In this document: one piece after another, positions 9,892 through 19,682 of the stretch
Position numbering within the stretch: the stretch's first letter is position 1
Layout: every line of letters starts with the position of its first letter
Origin: Ferrimonas lipolytica
GTDB lineage: Bacteria; Pseudomonadota; Gammaproteobacteria; Enterobacterales; Shewanellaceae
DNA: 64,000 bases
Reading direction: 5' to 3'
Assembly (NCBI RefSeq): GCF_012295575.1
Contig: NZ_CP051180.1
Span: 1,922,001 to 1,986,000 of the forward strand
The notes under the pieces: model-generated
The model's input: only the letters and a program-made list of their open reading frames with translations
Told to the model about the DNA's origin: nothing
Databases searched by the model: none
Program-made: the position numbers and the translations under genes

Positions 9892-10962
9892 ATGTTTTTG
9901 CTCGGCCTGTTTGTACTACTCGCCGTCGGCGTATCGTTTATCTGCAGCTTACTCGAAGCAGTATTGCTGTCACTGACCCCTGCCTATATTAGTCACCTGC
10001 GCCATAGTCGCCCCAGTGTGGCGGCGCGGCTAGAAACCCTGCAGCAACAGATCGAATCTCCTTTGGTGGCGATCCTCACCCTCAATACCATCGCCCACAC
10101 AGCCGGTGCTGCCGGTGCAGGTGCTCAAGCCTCTGTAGTGTTTGGCAGCAATGCGCTTGGTTGGTTCTCCGCCGTACTGACTTTAGCGATTTTGTTTATT
10201 TCAGAGATCATCCCGAAGACCATCGGTGCTCGCTATTGGCGTCAACTGGCACCGACTGCATCGATTTGGTTGTCGGTGCTGGTTAAACTCACCAAGCCAC
10301 TGATTATTGTGTCCGGCTGGATCACCGAACGGTTCCAATCAAGCTCCGAACAAAGCCACATCCGGGCGGAGATGTCAGCAATGGCTGATATTGGCGCGGC
10401 AAGCGGGGAACTCGATCTAAAAGAATCCCAAATTTTGAAACGATTACTACAAGCACGCAGCTTACCTGTCAGCGCTATCATGACCCCAAGAACAGTAATC
10501 CATAGCGTGTCGCAAGAACTTACCTTGGCTGACTTTTCTTCCCAGCACGCCAAGAAGACCTTTAGCCGGATCCCAGTATTTCGCGATGAGCCAGACAACA
10601 TCGTGGGCTACGTTAACCGCTCAGAAGTGCTTATCGCTGAAAAGACCGACCCCAATGCGACCCTACGCACGATTCAACACAAGCTGATGGTGATTCCGGA
10701 AAACAGCAAGCTGATGGTGTTATTCGAACTGCTATTAACCCGCCATTGCCATATCGCCATTGTTGCCGATGAGTATGGCAGCGTCCGAGGTTTGGTCACC
10801 ATGGAAGACATCATCGAATCGATGCTCGGTCTAGAGATTGTTGATCACAATGACGTTTCTAAAGATATGCAGCAGTTAGCGCGAAGGCTTTGGGAGCACC
10901 GCCAAAAAGAACGCAAATTCCGTCTCAGCAAAGATGGCGCAGATAGAAAAGCAGAACCATAG
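9892..10962 (+). CDS. CNNM (DUF21)/CBS-pair membrane protein
   Basis: The N-terminal half is a CNNM/DUF21 transmembrane domain with several helices between residues 1 and about 150 (FLLGLFVLLAVGVSFICSLL at the start; FISEIIPKTIGARYWR further on). It is followed by two CBS modules (about 195-320; IMTPRTVI, SRIPVFRD, VADEYGSVRGLVTMEDI). The CorC_HlyC C-terminal domain found in longer relatives (CorB, YfjD) is absent, giving 356 residues. Members are linked to magnesium or cobalt transport or efflux, but substrate cannot be read here. It is divergent from rlmN, with a 194-bp gap, and convergent with ndk. Confidence 0.85.
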   Translation: MFLLGLFVLLAVGVSFICSLLEAVLLSLTPAYISHLRHSRPSVAARLETLQQQIESPLVAILTLNTIAHTAGAAGAGAQASVVFGSNALGWFSAVLTLAILFISEIIPKTIGARYWRQLAPTASIWLSVLVKLTKPLIIVSGWITERFQSSSEQSHIRAEMSAMADIGAASGELDLKESQILKRLLQARSLPVSAIMTPRTVIHSVSQELTLADFSSQHAKKTFSRIPVFRDEPDNIVGYVNRSEVLIAEKTDPNATLRTIQHKLMVIPENSKLMVLFELLLTRHCHIAIVADEYGSVRGLVTMEDIIESMLGLEIVDHNDVSKDMQQLARRLWEHRQKERKFRLSKDGADRKAEP

Positions 10963-10970
10963 AAACAGAA

Positions 10971-10991
10971 AAGGCGCCTCATGGGCGCCTT
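10971..10991. terminator. Bidirectional terminator between CNNM gene and ndk
   Basis: Perfect arms AAGGCGCC and GGCGCCTT enclose a 5-base loop. The A-rich and T-rich sides are short. It lies between two convergent genes and could serve both. Confidence 0.65.
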
Positions 10992-11010
10992 AAATGTCTA
11001 CAAACTCGGC

Positions 11011-11442
11011 TTAGCGAGTACGTGGACAGATCTCTTCAGCAGTGAAGAAGTAAGCAATTTCACGTTCAGCAGATGCCAGAGCATCAGAACCATGTACCGC
11101 ATTTTCGTCGATGCTGTTTGCGTAATCCGCGCGCAAAGTGCCGCGAGCTGCGTCAGCTGGGTTAGTTGCACCCATGATTTCACGGTTTGCTAGAACTGCG
11201 TTTTCACCTTCCAGAACCTGGACCATGATTGGACCAGAAGTCATAAATTCAACCAATGCAGCGAAGAAAGGACGTTCGCTGTGCTCAGCGTAAAAACCTT
11301 CCGCTTGCTCGCGGCTCAAGTGCACCATCTTAGAGGCAACGATCTTCAGGCCAGCTGACTCAAAACGCTGATAAATAGAACCAATAAAGTTCTTTGCTAC
11401 TGCATCAGGTTTTACGATAGAAAAAGTACGTTCCAGGGCCAT
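11011..11442 (-). CDS. ndk: Nucleoside diphosphate kinase
   Basis: Ndk transfers the gamma-phosphate of ATP to nucleoside diphosphates through a phospho-histidine, seen here as H117 in NAVHGSDA. The 143 residues from [14 protein letters not shown] match the family. An in-frame ATG four codons upstream is rejected because the GGAG ribosome-binding site overlaps it and is well spaced for the ATG at 11442. It is a single gene or follows the uncharacterised gene at 11582-12172. Confidence 0.96.
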   Translation of the reverse strand: MALERTFSIVKPDAVAKNFIGSIYQRFESAGLKIVASKMVHLSREQAEGFYAEHSERPFFAALVEFMTSGPIMVQVLEGENAVLANREIMGATNPADAARGTLRADYANSIDENAVHGSDALASAEREIAYFFTAEEICPRTR

Positions 11443-11581
11443 TGTCCGCTCCATATTATTGTTAGATTAGCCATTCGGCGCGGATTATATTCTAAAAAGC
11501 AGAGAAAAGGCTACTGCTGTCACATAGGCATCTAATTTTGACCGAGCAAGACCTCGTTTCAATAAGTAATCGTGAGCCAAA

Positions 11582-12172
11582 TCAACCTTTATTGCTGTAT
11601 TTAACCCCAACCCAAGCTGTGTGTTTGTTACAACAGCGGCGGTAACGGCTCACAAAACCCAAACGACAGGCCACTTCGATTAGTTGATAAAGCTTGTCAG
11701 TATGTGCTTCGCCTTCTGGCAACACCAACATAATACGGCCACCGGAAACCAGTCGGCGCCATGCTTGATCAAGCAGCGGCTCGTATGGAGGGGTTAGTCG
11801 GTCAGACATGATGATCATTGCGTCAGCTTGTTGTAGTTCGGCTGATGGTCCCAATTTACCAAAAATGATCTGGCCATATTCAGTACAGAGTTGCTGCAAT
11901 TGGCTGGATAAACCGTGCCGAGCTTGAAGTTGCTCGTCAGTCAGCAGCACCAGTACCTTACCAATGTCGCCTACGCAATCGGCGAGATTGCGCAACGCAT
12001 TAAACTCTGGGCAACCGATGACAACAACGGTTTGGCCACGGCGTAATGATAACTTGCGCAACAAGAACCGAAGTTGGGTTGGCTCAATGCTCGGCATTGT
12101 TTCAGATAACACTACCTCTTCGGGTAGTTCAATACTGCGGACAGTTGAGGTCATGTGTCGGTACCGGTTCAC
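11582..12172 (-). CDS. Unrecognised protein with methyltransferase-like Rossmann features
   Basis: I do not recognise this 196-residue protein. After about 40 residues it shows a beta strand and turn resembling motif I of class I SAM methyltransferases (RRGQTVVVIGCPEFNALRNL). A second strand (KVLVLLTDEQ), an acidic strand (ADAMIIMSDRL) and a late strand (SGGRIMLVLPEGEA) follow, as in that fold. The glycine-rich loop is poor, so it may be a degenerate methyltransferase or another Rossmann protein. The first codon is GTG; an ATG six codons later (MTSTVRS) is an equally good start. No signal peptide or membrane helix is seen. The next gene on the same strand is ndk. Confidence 0.6.
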   Translation of the reverse strand: MNRYRHMTSTVRSIELPEEVVLSETMPSIEPTQLRFLLRKLSLRRGQTVVVIGCPEFNALRNLADCVGDIGKVLVLLTDEQLQARHGLSSQLQQLCTEYGQIIFGKLGPSAELQQADAMIIMSDRLTPPYEPLLDQAWRRLVSGGRIMLVLPEGEAHTDKLYQLIEVACRLGFVSRYRRCCNKHTAWVGVKYSNKG

Positions 12173-12185
12173 AAAATTAAAATAA

Positions 12186-12546
12186 TGGGAAATGAATCTT
12201 GTCGAAACGTCACAGATCGACTAAACAGCGACCAACATAAAAGGTATTTCGAGCAAAAAAAAGCCCTTATTTGCAAAAACTTGACTAGATAAGCAAAAAC
12301 TTTAGCTATCTGAGCAATAAGCTTATTCCTATATCAATGTAAGCGTTTGGCTATACGTTAACGTCAGCGAATGACGGCACCTGTATAACCAGCTTTAGCT
12401 AAACTGGTCAAGCAGTTAGAAACCGTAAACAACATAGTGTCCTAAACATGGCTGCGCGGTAACAATGTCAATGCAGCAAATTACGTTGCGATCTGTGGTT
12501 AATTGATTTTGCCAGTGCCGATTGTTTATTCGGTAAACATAAAAAG
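12186..12546. other. AT-rich intergenic stretch with no gene seen
   Basis: No convincing frame, RNA gene or strong promoter is visible. There are short A-rich runs near 12255-12300 and a repeated GCAAAAACTT (12271-12280; 12293-12302). The stretch lies between the start of the 11582-12172 gene and repeat copy B, and must hold that gene's promoter. Confidence 0.4.
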
Positions 12547-12839
12547 GGCTGTGTCGTAGTTAGCTGTTGAAGTTTATCTTAAGCCTTCGGCTTCATCGAT
12601 TTCGGTGCTTTAGGGGAGGATGTCGCGGTGGCGACGGCACATTCTTGTATACATTAGGGGGGGGAGCTTCGCCGCCTTTGGAATCCCCCTTGCCTTAGGT
12701 CGCCGTCCACAACGCTTCGCTGAACTGCTCCAATGCGGCAGAAGATCAATAGCGGTTGTGCTTTATCCTTTGTATCGCCACTCGCTTAGCCAGTGCTTTA
12801 ACAGCCTTGGAAAGAACAACAGTTAGTTGGTACACAGCC
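12547..12839 (+). repeat. MITE-like repeat, copy B (inside iscX terminator T-tract)
   Basis: A 293-bp copy of the family, starting GGCTGTGTCGTAGTTAGC and ending TGGTACACAGCC, so the ends form an imperfect inverted repeat. Flanks are T-A5-G on the left and T-A6-GG on the right, consistent with a target duplication of about 7-8 bp made in the T-tract of the iscX terminator. The GGGGGAGCTTCGCC hairpin segment and the AAGCCTTCGGCTT hairpin are present. The predicted frame in it is not convincing as a gene. Confidence 0.85.
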
Positions 12840-12840
12840 T

Positions 12841-12864
12841 AAAAAAGGCACCCGTAGGTGCCTT
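12841..12864 (-). terminator. Intrinsic terminator of the isc operon
   Basis: Arms AAGGCACC and GGTGCCTT around a CGTA loop are followed on the minus strand by a T run (A tract 12841-12846). It lies just after the iscX stop. Repeat copy B starts immediately beyond the T-tract. Confidence 0.85.
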
Positions 12865-12870
12865 CTTACA

Positions 12871-13071
12871 TCAATCTTGCTCATCTATCCAAGCCTGTTG
12901 AATCGCTTCGAGAATGCGTTCTCCGCAATGCTCTGGGTCATCATCAAACTCATCAAGCGCCATTACCCACTCACGTAGATCGGTAAACCGAATCTGGCGG
13001 GGATCAACATCCGGCTGCTGCTCTGACAGTTCAACCGCAATATCAACCACATCAATCCACTTTAAACCCAT
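12871..13071 (-). CDS. iscX: Fe-S assembly accessory protein IscX
   Basis: This small acidic protein (66 residues) binds IscS and iron and modulates cluster assembly. The family pattern is clear: LKWIDVVDIAVELSE, DVDPRQIRFTDLREWV and the acidic patch DEFDDDPEHC. It is the last gene of the isc operon, 33 bp after fdx. Confidence 0.95.
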   Translation of the reverse strand: MGLKWIDVVDIAVELSEQQPDVDPRQIRFTDLREWVMALDEFDDDPEHCGERILEAIQQAWIDEQD

Positions 13072-13104
13072 ACCGAACTCCTTGTGAGTAGGTAACGTTA
13101 ATTA

Positions 13105-13446
13105 TTAATGGTGCGCTTCGGATACTTGGTTAACGGTATAACGTGGAATATCAACGATAAGATCGACACCATTCACCTTAGCCTGACAAGAAAGACGTGA
13201 CTCCGGCTCTAAGCCCCACGCTTTATCAAGCATGTCGTCTTCCAACTCATCACTCTCTTCCAGTGAGTCAAAGCCATCACGAACAACCACATGGCAAGTG
13301 GTACAAGCACAGCTTTTTTCACACGCGTGTTCGATGTGAATGCCGTTTTTTAGGGCGACATCTAGAATGAAGTCACCGTCATTAGCTTCAACTTCCAACC
13401 CTTCTGGGCAGAGTTCATGGTGCGGTAAAAAAACGATCTTTGGCAT
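13105..13446 (-). CDS. fdx: ISC-system [2Fe-2S] ferredoxin
   Basis: Adrenodoxin-type ferredoxin that donates electrons during cluster assembly. Ligands are C42, C48, C51 and C87 (in ACEKSCACTTC and RLSCQAKV), with an additional C46 as in E. coli Fdx. Length 113 is typical. It lies between hscA and iscX. Confidence 0.96.
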   Translation of the reverse strand: MPKIVFLPHHELCPEGLEVEANDGDFILDVALKNGIHIEHACEKSCACTTCHVVVRDGFDSLEESDELEDDMLDKAWGLEPESRLSCQAKVNGVDLIVDIPRYTVNQVSEAHH

Positions 13447-13455
13447 ACTACCCTC

Positions 13456-15312
13456 TTAAACCTTATCTACTGACTGGCCAGACAGTGCGCGACGAATCGA
13501 CAGATCCATCCGCAGTGCGGCAAAGTCGCCACTGGCTTTATCCAGCGCTTCAATTCCTTGCTTGATGACTTCGCCATCGTCGCCCTTGGCTAATTCAGCT
13601 AGAGCTAGCATCTGTTGCTCCAGCGCTCTCTGCGCTGCAGGTTCTAATAGCACCTCGCCATCGGCTTCAAGTGCTTTAGTCAAACTTTCGATTACACGAC
13701 CGGCTTCGATCCGTTGCTCTGTAAGCATCCGCTTGGTGATATCTTCACGGGCGTGGGTCATCGATTCGGTCAGCATACGGGTGACTTCATTGTCACTCAA
13801 ACCAAATGATGGCTTCACTTGGATCTCAGCGACAACGCCAGAGGTCTTTTCTTCCGCCTTAACACTCAGCAAACCATCGGCATCAACCTGGAAGGTTACT
13901 CGAATAACTGCAGTACCTGCAGCCATTGGTGGAATGCCACGCAATTCAAATCTAGCCAGAGAGCGACAATCAGCGATCATCTCTCGCTCACCTTGAACCA
14001 CATGAATTGCCATCGCCGTTTGACCATCTTTGTAGGTGGTAAACTCCTGCGCTCGAGCAACCGGAATGGTCGTGTTACGCGGGATCACCTTTTCGGTGAG
14101 GCCCCCCATGGTTTCCAAACCAAGTGACAACGGCAATACGTCAAGCAACAGCATATCTGAGTCGGGTTTGTTGCCAGCAAGAATGTCAGCTTGAATAGCA
14201 GCACCGATTGCCACGACCCGATCTGGATCGATTGAAGTCAGTGGTTGGCGTTGGAAGTAGCCACCAATTTGTTCGCGCACCGCCGGTACACGGGTAGAAC
14301 CACCCACCATAACTACCTGCTGAATCTCATCAACAGTAACACCTGCATCTTTTAAACTACGACGGCAGGCCATCAAGGTTCGTTTGATCAGTGGTGCGAT
14401 CAGTGCATCAAATTCAACACGGGTCACCTCCCCCTGCCAGTCGGCAATTGCTGCGGTAACGCTGTCGCTGTCAGTTAATGCTTCTTTAATGCGACAGGCT
14501 TCTGTCATCAGCGCTCGTTGCATTGACGCATCCGCGTGCTCAATAACCACACCGGCGCGCTCAGCGATAGCTTGCGCTAGTAGGTGATCGAAGTCATCGC
14601 CACCAAGGGCACTGTCACCACCGGTTGCCAGTACCTCAAATACGCCCTTATTTAGGCGCAAAATAGAAATATCGAAGGTACCACCACCCAAATCATAGAT
14701 GGCAATATCGCCCTCTTGGCCACTATCTAGACCGTAGGCGATCGCTGCAGCAGTAGGCTCATTGAGTAAGCGTAATACTTTAACCCCCAATAGCTCCGCA
14801 GCTTCTTTTGTGCCTTGGCGTTGGGCGTCATCGAAATAGGCCGGTACAGTAATTACCGCGCCTGTGAGATCACCGCCTAAGGTCTGCTCCGCACGTAAAA
14901 TAAGCGGACGTAGCACTTCAGCAGACACCTGAATCGCGTTAACAGAGCCCTGGCGGGTGTCAAACAACGGCAAACCGTTGTCCGAGCCTTGTAGCCGATA
15001 TGGGTGCTGCGGGTAACGAGCAGCCACATCTTCTAATGAGCGGCCTAAAAAACGCTTCACCGAGATAATGGTGTTGGCCGGATCTTGGGTTGCTTCTGCT
15101 TTCGCTTCGTAACCGGTGGCTAGCCCTTGTTCAAGGTAGCGAACCACTGACGGCATACGGTGACGGCCTTGGCTGTCAGCCAACGTTTCGGCTTGGCCGC
15201 TTCGAACTGCTGCTACCAGTGAGTTGGTGGTACCCAAATCGATACCAACCGCCAATTTATGTTGATGCGGTGCAGCCATCTGACCAGGTTCGGCGATCTG
15301 CAATAGTGCCAT
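13456..15312 (-). CDS. hscA: Hsp70-type chaperone HscA
   Basis: ATP-dependent chaperone specialised for transfer of Fe-S clusters from IscU. The actin-like ATPase is recognised by [25 protein letters not shown] and [13 protein letters not shown]. The substrate-binding domain follows, with [14 protein letters not shown] near residue 490. Length 618 matches E. coli (616), and the N-terminus (MALLQI...[10 protein letters not shown]) is family-typical. It follows hscB, its J-domain partner. Confidence 0.97.
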   Translation of the reverse strand: MALLQIAEPGQMAAPHQHKLAVGIDLGTTNSLVAAVRSGQAETLADSQGRHRMPSVVRYLEQGLATGYEAKAEATQDPANTIISVKRFLGRSLEDVAARYPQHPYRLQGSDNGLPLFDTRQGSVNAIQVSAEVLRPLILRAEQTLGGDLTGAVITVPAYFDDAQRQGTKEAAELLGVKVLRLLNEPTAAAIAYGLDSGQEGDIAIYDLGGGTFDISILRLNKGVFEVLATGGDSALGGDDFDHLLAQAIAERAGVVIEHADASMQRALMTEACRIKEALTDSDSVTAAIADWQGEVTRVEFDALIAPLIKRTLMACRRSLKDAGVTVDEIQQVVMVGGSTRVPAVREQIGGYFQRQPLTSIDPDRVVAIGAAIQADILAGNKPDSDMLLLDVLPLSLGLETMGGLTEKVIPRNTTIPVARAQEFTTYKDGQTAMAIHVVQGEREMIADCRSLARFELRGIPPMAAGTAVIRVTFQVDADGLLSVKAEEKTSGVVAEIQVKPSFGLSDNEVTRMLTESMTHAREDITKRMLTEQRIEAGRVIESLTKALEADGEVLLEPAAQRALEQQMLALAELAKGDDGEVIKQGIEALDKASGDFAALRMDLSIRRALSGQSVDKV

Positions 15313-15329
15313 GGTGTGTTATCCGTTGC

Positions 15330-15845
15330 TTACAGCTGCCACTGCTCTTCCAGCAATGCCAACTCCTGTTCCAATTTATCGACAAACTTAAGTTTGCGGA
15401 CGTTATCTGCTGCGTCAAGCCACAACTTGTTATCAAGCTGACTAATAAGGTTAGTCATCATCGCTTTTTTAATGGCAGCAAACTCTTGCTCAAGTGCAAG
15501 GGCGGCATCAAATGGGTCGTCGTGATCGGCAAGATCTGCCAAGGCTTCACGCAGTTCCATCTGTTGCATTAGGAACATGGGATCTTTGATAGTGGTGGTT
15601 TCACCGCGTAACTCGACGCCGTTAAGACGCAACAAGTATTCAGCTCGACCAAGAGGAGATTTGAGGGTTTGGAACGCATCGTTGATTTCTGCGGTTTTTT
15701 GCACCGCCATCAATCGGTCGCGGTCGCTGCCTGCGGCAAAGTTGTCTGGGTGCACAGCACGCTGCAACTCGCGATAGCGAGTTGCAAGAGTGGCACTATC
15801 CAGTTCAAACCCTTGCGGTAACGCAAACAGTTCGAAATAGTTCAT
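15330..15845 (-). CDS. hscB: J-domain co-chaperone HscB
   Basis: HscB delivers IscU to HscA and stimulates its ATPase. The J-domain HPD motif is at residues 32-34, followed by the C-terminal helical IscU-binding domain. I choose the ATG at 15845 (171 residues, MNYFELFALP, AGGA site eight bases upstream) over the open frame to 15884, because the family begins there. Confidence 0.95.
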   Translation of the reverse strand: MNYFELFALPQGFELDSATLATRYRELQRAVHPDNFAAGSDRDRLMAVQKTAEINDAFQTLKSPLGRAEYLLRLNGVELRGETTTIKDPMFLMQQMELREALADLADHDDPFDAALALEQEFAAIKKAMMTNLISQLDNKLWLDAADNVRKLKFVDKLEQELALLEEQWQL

Positions 15846-15855
15846 TGGCGATCCT

Positions 15856-16179
15856 TTATACGGTGAAACTCTCGCCGCAACCACATTCGCCTTGGGCGTT
15901 AGGGTTTTCGAACTTGAAGCCTTCGTTCAGGCCTTCCTTGACAAAGTCGACCTGCAATCCATCGAGGTAAACCATGCTTTTGGCATCAATAATGATGTTA
16001 ACGCCCAGTAGCTCAAATATTTCGTCACCAGGCTGAAGCTCGTCCACGAACTCCAATACATATGCCAAGCCTGAACAGCCAGAGGTCTTAAGCCCTAAGC
16101 GCAAGCCAAGGCCTTTGCCTCGGTTGGTAAGGTAACTTTGAACGCGTTCAGCTGCCGCTTCGGTCAAGGTAATGGCCAT
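15856..16179 (-). CDS. iscA: A-type Fe-S carrier IscA
   Basis: Carrier of iron or [4Fe-4S] clusters to client proteins. The three conserved cysteines are C35 (SGCSG), C99 and C101 (ECGCGESF). Length 107 is exact for the family. It lies between iscU and hscB. Confidence 0.96.
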   Translation of the reverse strand: MAITLTEAAAERVQSYLTNRGKGLGLRLGLKTSGCSGLAYVLEFVDELQPGDEIFELLGVNIIIDAKSMVYLDGLQVDFVKEGLNEGFKFENPNAQGECGCGESFTV

Positions 16180-16191
16180 TACTACTCCGGA

Positions 16192-16575
16192 TTACTTGTC
16201 TTGCTTGCTCTGATAATCAGTGATAGCCGCTTTAATCGCGTCTTCCGCCAAAATAGAACAATGGATCTTAACTGGTGGCAATGCCAACTCTTCAGCAATC
16301 GCGGTGTTCTTAATCGCCGCGGCTTCATCTAGAGTCTTGCCTTTTACCCATTCGGTAACCAGCGAGCTCGATGCGATTGCGCTACCACAACCGTAGGTTT
16401 TGAACTTAGCATCTTCAATAACACCGTTATCATCGATCTTAAGTTGCAGTTTCATCACGTCACCACAAGCTGGTGCGCCAACCATACCGGTTGCTACGTT
16501 AGGATCGTTCTTATCGAATGAACCAACGTTACGTGGGTTTTCATAGTGCTCGATTACTTTTTCGCTGTAAGCCAT
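16192..16575 (-). CDS. iscU: Fe-S cluster scaffold IscU
   Basis: Scaffold on which new clusters are built from IscS sulfur. Cluster ligands C37, C63 and C106 are present, as is the HscA-recognition motif LPPVK (99-103). Length 127 is near the E. coli value (128). Confidence 0.97.
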   Translation of the reverse strand: MAYSEKVIEHYENPRNVGSFDKNDPNVATGMVGAPACGDVMKLQLKIDDNGVIEDAKFKTYGCGSAIASSSLVTEWVKGKTLDEAAAIKNTAIAEELALPPVKIHCSILAEDAIKAAITDYQSKQDK

Positions 16576-16647
16576 GATCTTAGCTCCAATCTTGCCCAGA
16601 ATCCTGGGACATTAAGCCGACCCCATAGGTCGGCTTATCAAATTCAA

Positions 16648-17862
16648 TTAATGCGCAGCCCATTCCACTTGGGACAGGTCAACACCATCTTTAAACATTT
16701 CCCACAGCGGCGACATGTCACGCAGCTTGTCGATGGACTCGTTGATGATGCCGATAGCATGGTCAACTTCAGCTTCAGTGGTGAAACGGCCAACGGAGAA
16801 ACGGATTGAGCTGTGGGCCAACTCGTCGTTCAACCCCAGCGCACGCAGCACGTAGCTTGGCTCTAAGCTGGCAGAAGTACAGGCTGAACCAGAAGAAACC
16901 GCGAGGTCTTTCAGTGCCATAATCAACGATTCACCTTCAACGAAGTTAAAGCTAACGTTGAGGTTACCTGCCACGCGTTGTTCCGCATCGCCATTCAAGT
17001 ACACTTCATCCATGTCCTTGATGCCGTTCCACAAGCGGTCACGCAGAGCCAACACGCGTTGATGCTCAGCAGCCATATCTTCTTTAGCAACACGAGCGGC
17101 TTCGCCCATGCCAGCAATCTGGTGAGTAGCTAGGGTACCAGAGCGCATACCGCGCTCGTGGCCACCACCGTGCATCTGCGCTTCTAAGCGAATGCGTGGC
17201 TTACGACGTACGTACAGCGCACCAATGCCTTTAGGACCGTACATTTTGTGGCCTGAGAGAGAGATCATATCGACCTTCATCTCTTTCACGTCGATTGGCA
17301 GCTTGCCAGCGGATTGTGCCGCATCAACATGCAGTAATACTTTCTTGCTACGACACAGTTCGCCGATGGCGTTGATGTCGTGAATTACACCAATCTCGTT
17401 GTTCACGTGCATGATAGAAACCAATACGGTGTCTTCACGAATTGCGTCTTCAAAGCGAGACAGCGGAATAATGCCATTGGCGTCTGGATCAAGGTAAGTC
17501 ACCTCAAAGCCTTCACGCTCTAGCTGGCGGCAAGTATCCAGAACCGCTTTGTGCTCGGTCTTGCTAGTGATTACGTGCTGACCCTTCTTCTTGTAGAAGT
17601 GAGCAGCGCCTTTGATCGCCAAGTTGTTTGATTCGGTTGCGCCGGAGGTGAACACAATCTCACGCGGATCGGCGTTAAGCAGTTCAGCCACTTGGTTACG
17701 AGCTACATCAACAGACTCTTCTGCCTGCCAACCAAAGCGGTGGGAACGGGAAGCTGGGTTACCGAAGTTACCGTCCAAAGTAAGGTGCTGCATCATTACG
17801 TCTGCAACGCGCGGGTCAACCGGGGTAGTTGCAGAATAATCAAAATAGATTGGAAGTTTCAT
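16648..17862 (-). CDS. iscS: Cysteine desulfurase IscS
   Basis: PLP enzyme that takes sulfur from cysteine for Fe-S clusters, tRNA thiolation and other uses. The PLP lysine is K206 ([10 protein letters not shown]) and the catalytic cysteine is C328 in the mobile loop [10 protein letters not shown]. Length 404 is the standard group I size. A 72-bp gap separates it from iscU and a 56-bp gap from iscR. Confidence 0.97.
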   Translation of the reverse strand: MKLPIYFDYSATTPVDPRVADVMMQHLTLDGNFGNPASRSHRFGWQAEESVDVARNQVAELLNADPREIVFTSGATESNNLAIKGAAHFYKKKGQHVITSKTEHKAVLDTCRQLEREGFEVTYLDPDANGIIPLSRFEDAIREDTVLVSIMHVNNEIGVIHDINAIGELCRSKKVLLHVDAAQSAGKLPIDVKEMKVDMISLSGHKMYGPKGIGALYVRRKPRIRLEAQMHGGGHERGMRSGTLATHQIAGMGEAARVAKEDMAAEHQRVLALRDRLWNGIKDMDEVYLNGDAEQRVAGNLNVSFNFVEGESLIMALKDLAVSSGSACTSASLEPSYVLRALGLNDELAHSSIRFSVGRFTTEAEVDHAIGIINESIDKLRDMSPLWEMFKDGVDLSQVEWAAH

Positions 17863-17918
17863 AACTTATCCAGAGCTGAGCCAGTCACTATGGTACTGGC
17901 GAGATACAACTGTCGGGA

Positions 17919-18380
17919 TCAGGCGCGAGCTTGATTCCGGACTTGAGCCTCTTCTTGACGCAGACTGACGACCTTAACTTGGTGGTCGTCCATAAGATCA
18001 GCGAGGCTAATGCCATCAAGAAAACTGGCAATACGATCACTCAAATCGCCCCACAGTGAGTGGGTTAAGCAACGAGCACCGCTTTGGCAATTGGCTTTGC
18101 CGCTGCAGCGAGTTGCATCAACGGATTCGTCCACTGCGTGAACTACCATTGCAACAGAGATCTCGGCGGCCTCTTTACCAAGCAGATAACCACCACCTGG
18201 GCCGCGGACGCTAGATACCAAGCCCTGTTTACGCAGTTTGGCAAATAACTGTTCCAAATAGGACAGAGAGATCCCCTGACGTTCTGATATATCCGCTAAC
18301 GGTACCGGGCCATTTAATGTATGAAGTGCTACATCCAGAATGGCTGTTACCGCATAGCGGCCTTTTGAAGTAAGTCGCAT
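17919..18380 (-). CDS. iscR: Fe-S sensing repressor IscR
   Basis: Rrf2-family regulator that senses the cell's Fe-S status and represses the isc operon when it holds a [2Fe-2S] cluster. The winged-helix is at the N-terminus ([20 protein letters not shown]). Ligands C92, C98 and C104 with H107 are present ([17 protein letters not shown]). First gene of the operon, with two type 1 operators immediately upstream. Confidence 0.96.
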   Translation of the reverse strand: MRLTSKGRYAVTAILDVALHTLNGPVPLADISERQGISLSYLEQLFAKLRKQGLVSSVRGPGGGYLLGKEAAEISVAMVVHAVDESVDATRCSGKANCQSGARCLTHSLWGDLSDRIASFLDGISLADLMDDHQVKVVSLRQEEAQVRNQARA

Positions 18381-18410
18381 TGCCAGTTTCCTTCCGATAT
18401 TCTGAGGAAC

Positions 18411-18467
18411 ATTCTATATACCCGACCAAATTAGTCAAGTATTTATCCTACTAATCTAGTCAACTAT
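18411..18467 (-). promoter_or_regulatory. iscR promoter with two type 1 IscR operators
   Basis: Two abutting 25-bp sites at 18418-18442 and 18443-18467 fit the type 1 consensus (core YAGTC with ATA/TAT ends). The first is near perfect; the second differs from it at about four positions. On the minus strand a promoter with TTGACT (18438-18433) and TAGAAT (18416-18411), spacing 16, overlaps the first site. This explains repression by holo-IscR. An AAGGA ribosome-binding site precedes the iscR ATG. Confidence 0.85.
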
Positions 18468-18647
18468 TATTGCAGTTGCTGGCTTCAGTAACGACATCGA
18501 ATACCCCAGTGCGGTGCAGCGGTATTTAACCCTATGCGCCACTTAGGATCAATTGACTTTCGACAAAGCCGCAATCAACGTCACACTCCAACCAGAACTG
18601 GTTGTTTATCGGGCAAAACGGCAGCCAATACGCGCACAAAACAGCCA

Positions 18648-19385
18648 CTAGTCACGATTGCGATTAGTGCTATCGACTCGCTCTATTGAGGTCAAAATGC
18701 CACGAAGGATATTCATCTCGATCTGCTCTGGTCGAGCGCGGTTAAATAACCGGCGTAATTTTGTAATGATTTGTCCAGGATGTGCTTGATTAATAAAGCC
18801 TGTAAATAGCAACACTTTTTCAAGATGTTGGTAAAAGCCTTCCATCTGTGCTGAATCGGGGTAATCGACTTCCTCTTCCTCTGCGGGGCTTTCCTCTAGC
18901 TCCAACTGCGCCATGCGCGTTTCGTAGCTGATTAACTGCACAGCCTGCGCCAAGTTGAGCGAGCTGTATTCAGGGTTGGCTGGGATGCATACGTGAAAGT
19001 GACACATCTGCAACTCTTCATTATTTAGACCGTGATTTTCACGACCAAATACTAACGCTACTGGACCCTGTTCAGATTGCTGAGCCAGCTTTCGACCAGC
19101 CTGACGTGCATCCAGCATGGGCCAACTGTGGGTACGACTGCGGGCACTAGTGCCAATAACTAGGCTGCAATCAGCAATGGCACTTTGCAAATCGTCGGTA
19201 ACCACCAAACTGTCCAGTACATCCCCTGCCCCTGCCGCCAGTGCTGTCGATTTACCATCAACTTCAGTGCGCGGCGCCGCTAAATAGAGTTGCGACAACC
19301 CCATGGTTTTCATCGCTCGCGCAGCGGAGCCAATATTACCGGGGTGGGAGGTGCCCACTAAAACAATGCGGATGTTGCCAAGCAT
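18648..19385 (-). CDS. trmJ: tRNA (cytidine/uridine-2'-O-)-methyltransferase TrmJ
   Basis: SPOUT-family enzyme that methylates the ribose of tRNA position 32. Motifs are [20 protein letters not shown] at the N-terminus, [14 protein letters not shown], and the knot-forming [10 protein letters not shown]. The ATG at 19385 gives 245 residues (246 in E. coli). The frame is open 20 codons further, but the extra residues are not family-like. It lies directly upstream of iscR, the usual place. Confidence 0.95.
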   Translation of the reverse strand: MLGNIRIVLVGTSHPGNIGSAARAMKTMGLSQLYLAAPRTEVDGKSTALAAGAGDVLDSLVVTDDLQSAIADCSLVIGTSARSRTHSWPMLDARQAGRKLAQQSEQGPVALVFGRENHGLNNEELQMCHFHVCIPANPEYSSLNLAQAVQLISYETRMAQLELEESPAEEEEVDYPDSAQMEGFYQHLEKVLLFTGFINQAHPGQIITKLRRLFNRARPEQIEMNILRGILTSIERVDSTNRNRD

Positions 19386-19682
19386 ATGCAGATTGATCCT
19401 AACTAAAAACTGGAAGCGGATATTATCACAGCCAGCAACTATCATTTAGACCAAATGAAACTGAGATTTACAATCTAGGCCACTAGCACTATCACGCTTC
19501 CTAAGTAGCTATGACTGATGTGGCTAGAGTCGCTATCCCAGCGTAGTTTATGTATCAAAACTTACTCAGATTGGTATTAGTAATGATCGCCCTTGCCAAC
19601 TGGCAAGAATTTGTTAAACTTGCGCGCCTTAATCCGAGGGACACTCCTCGGCCGCGTTCTTTTACATCCCTGGGGTATCGAT

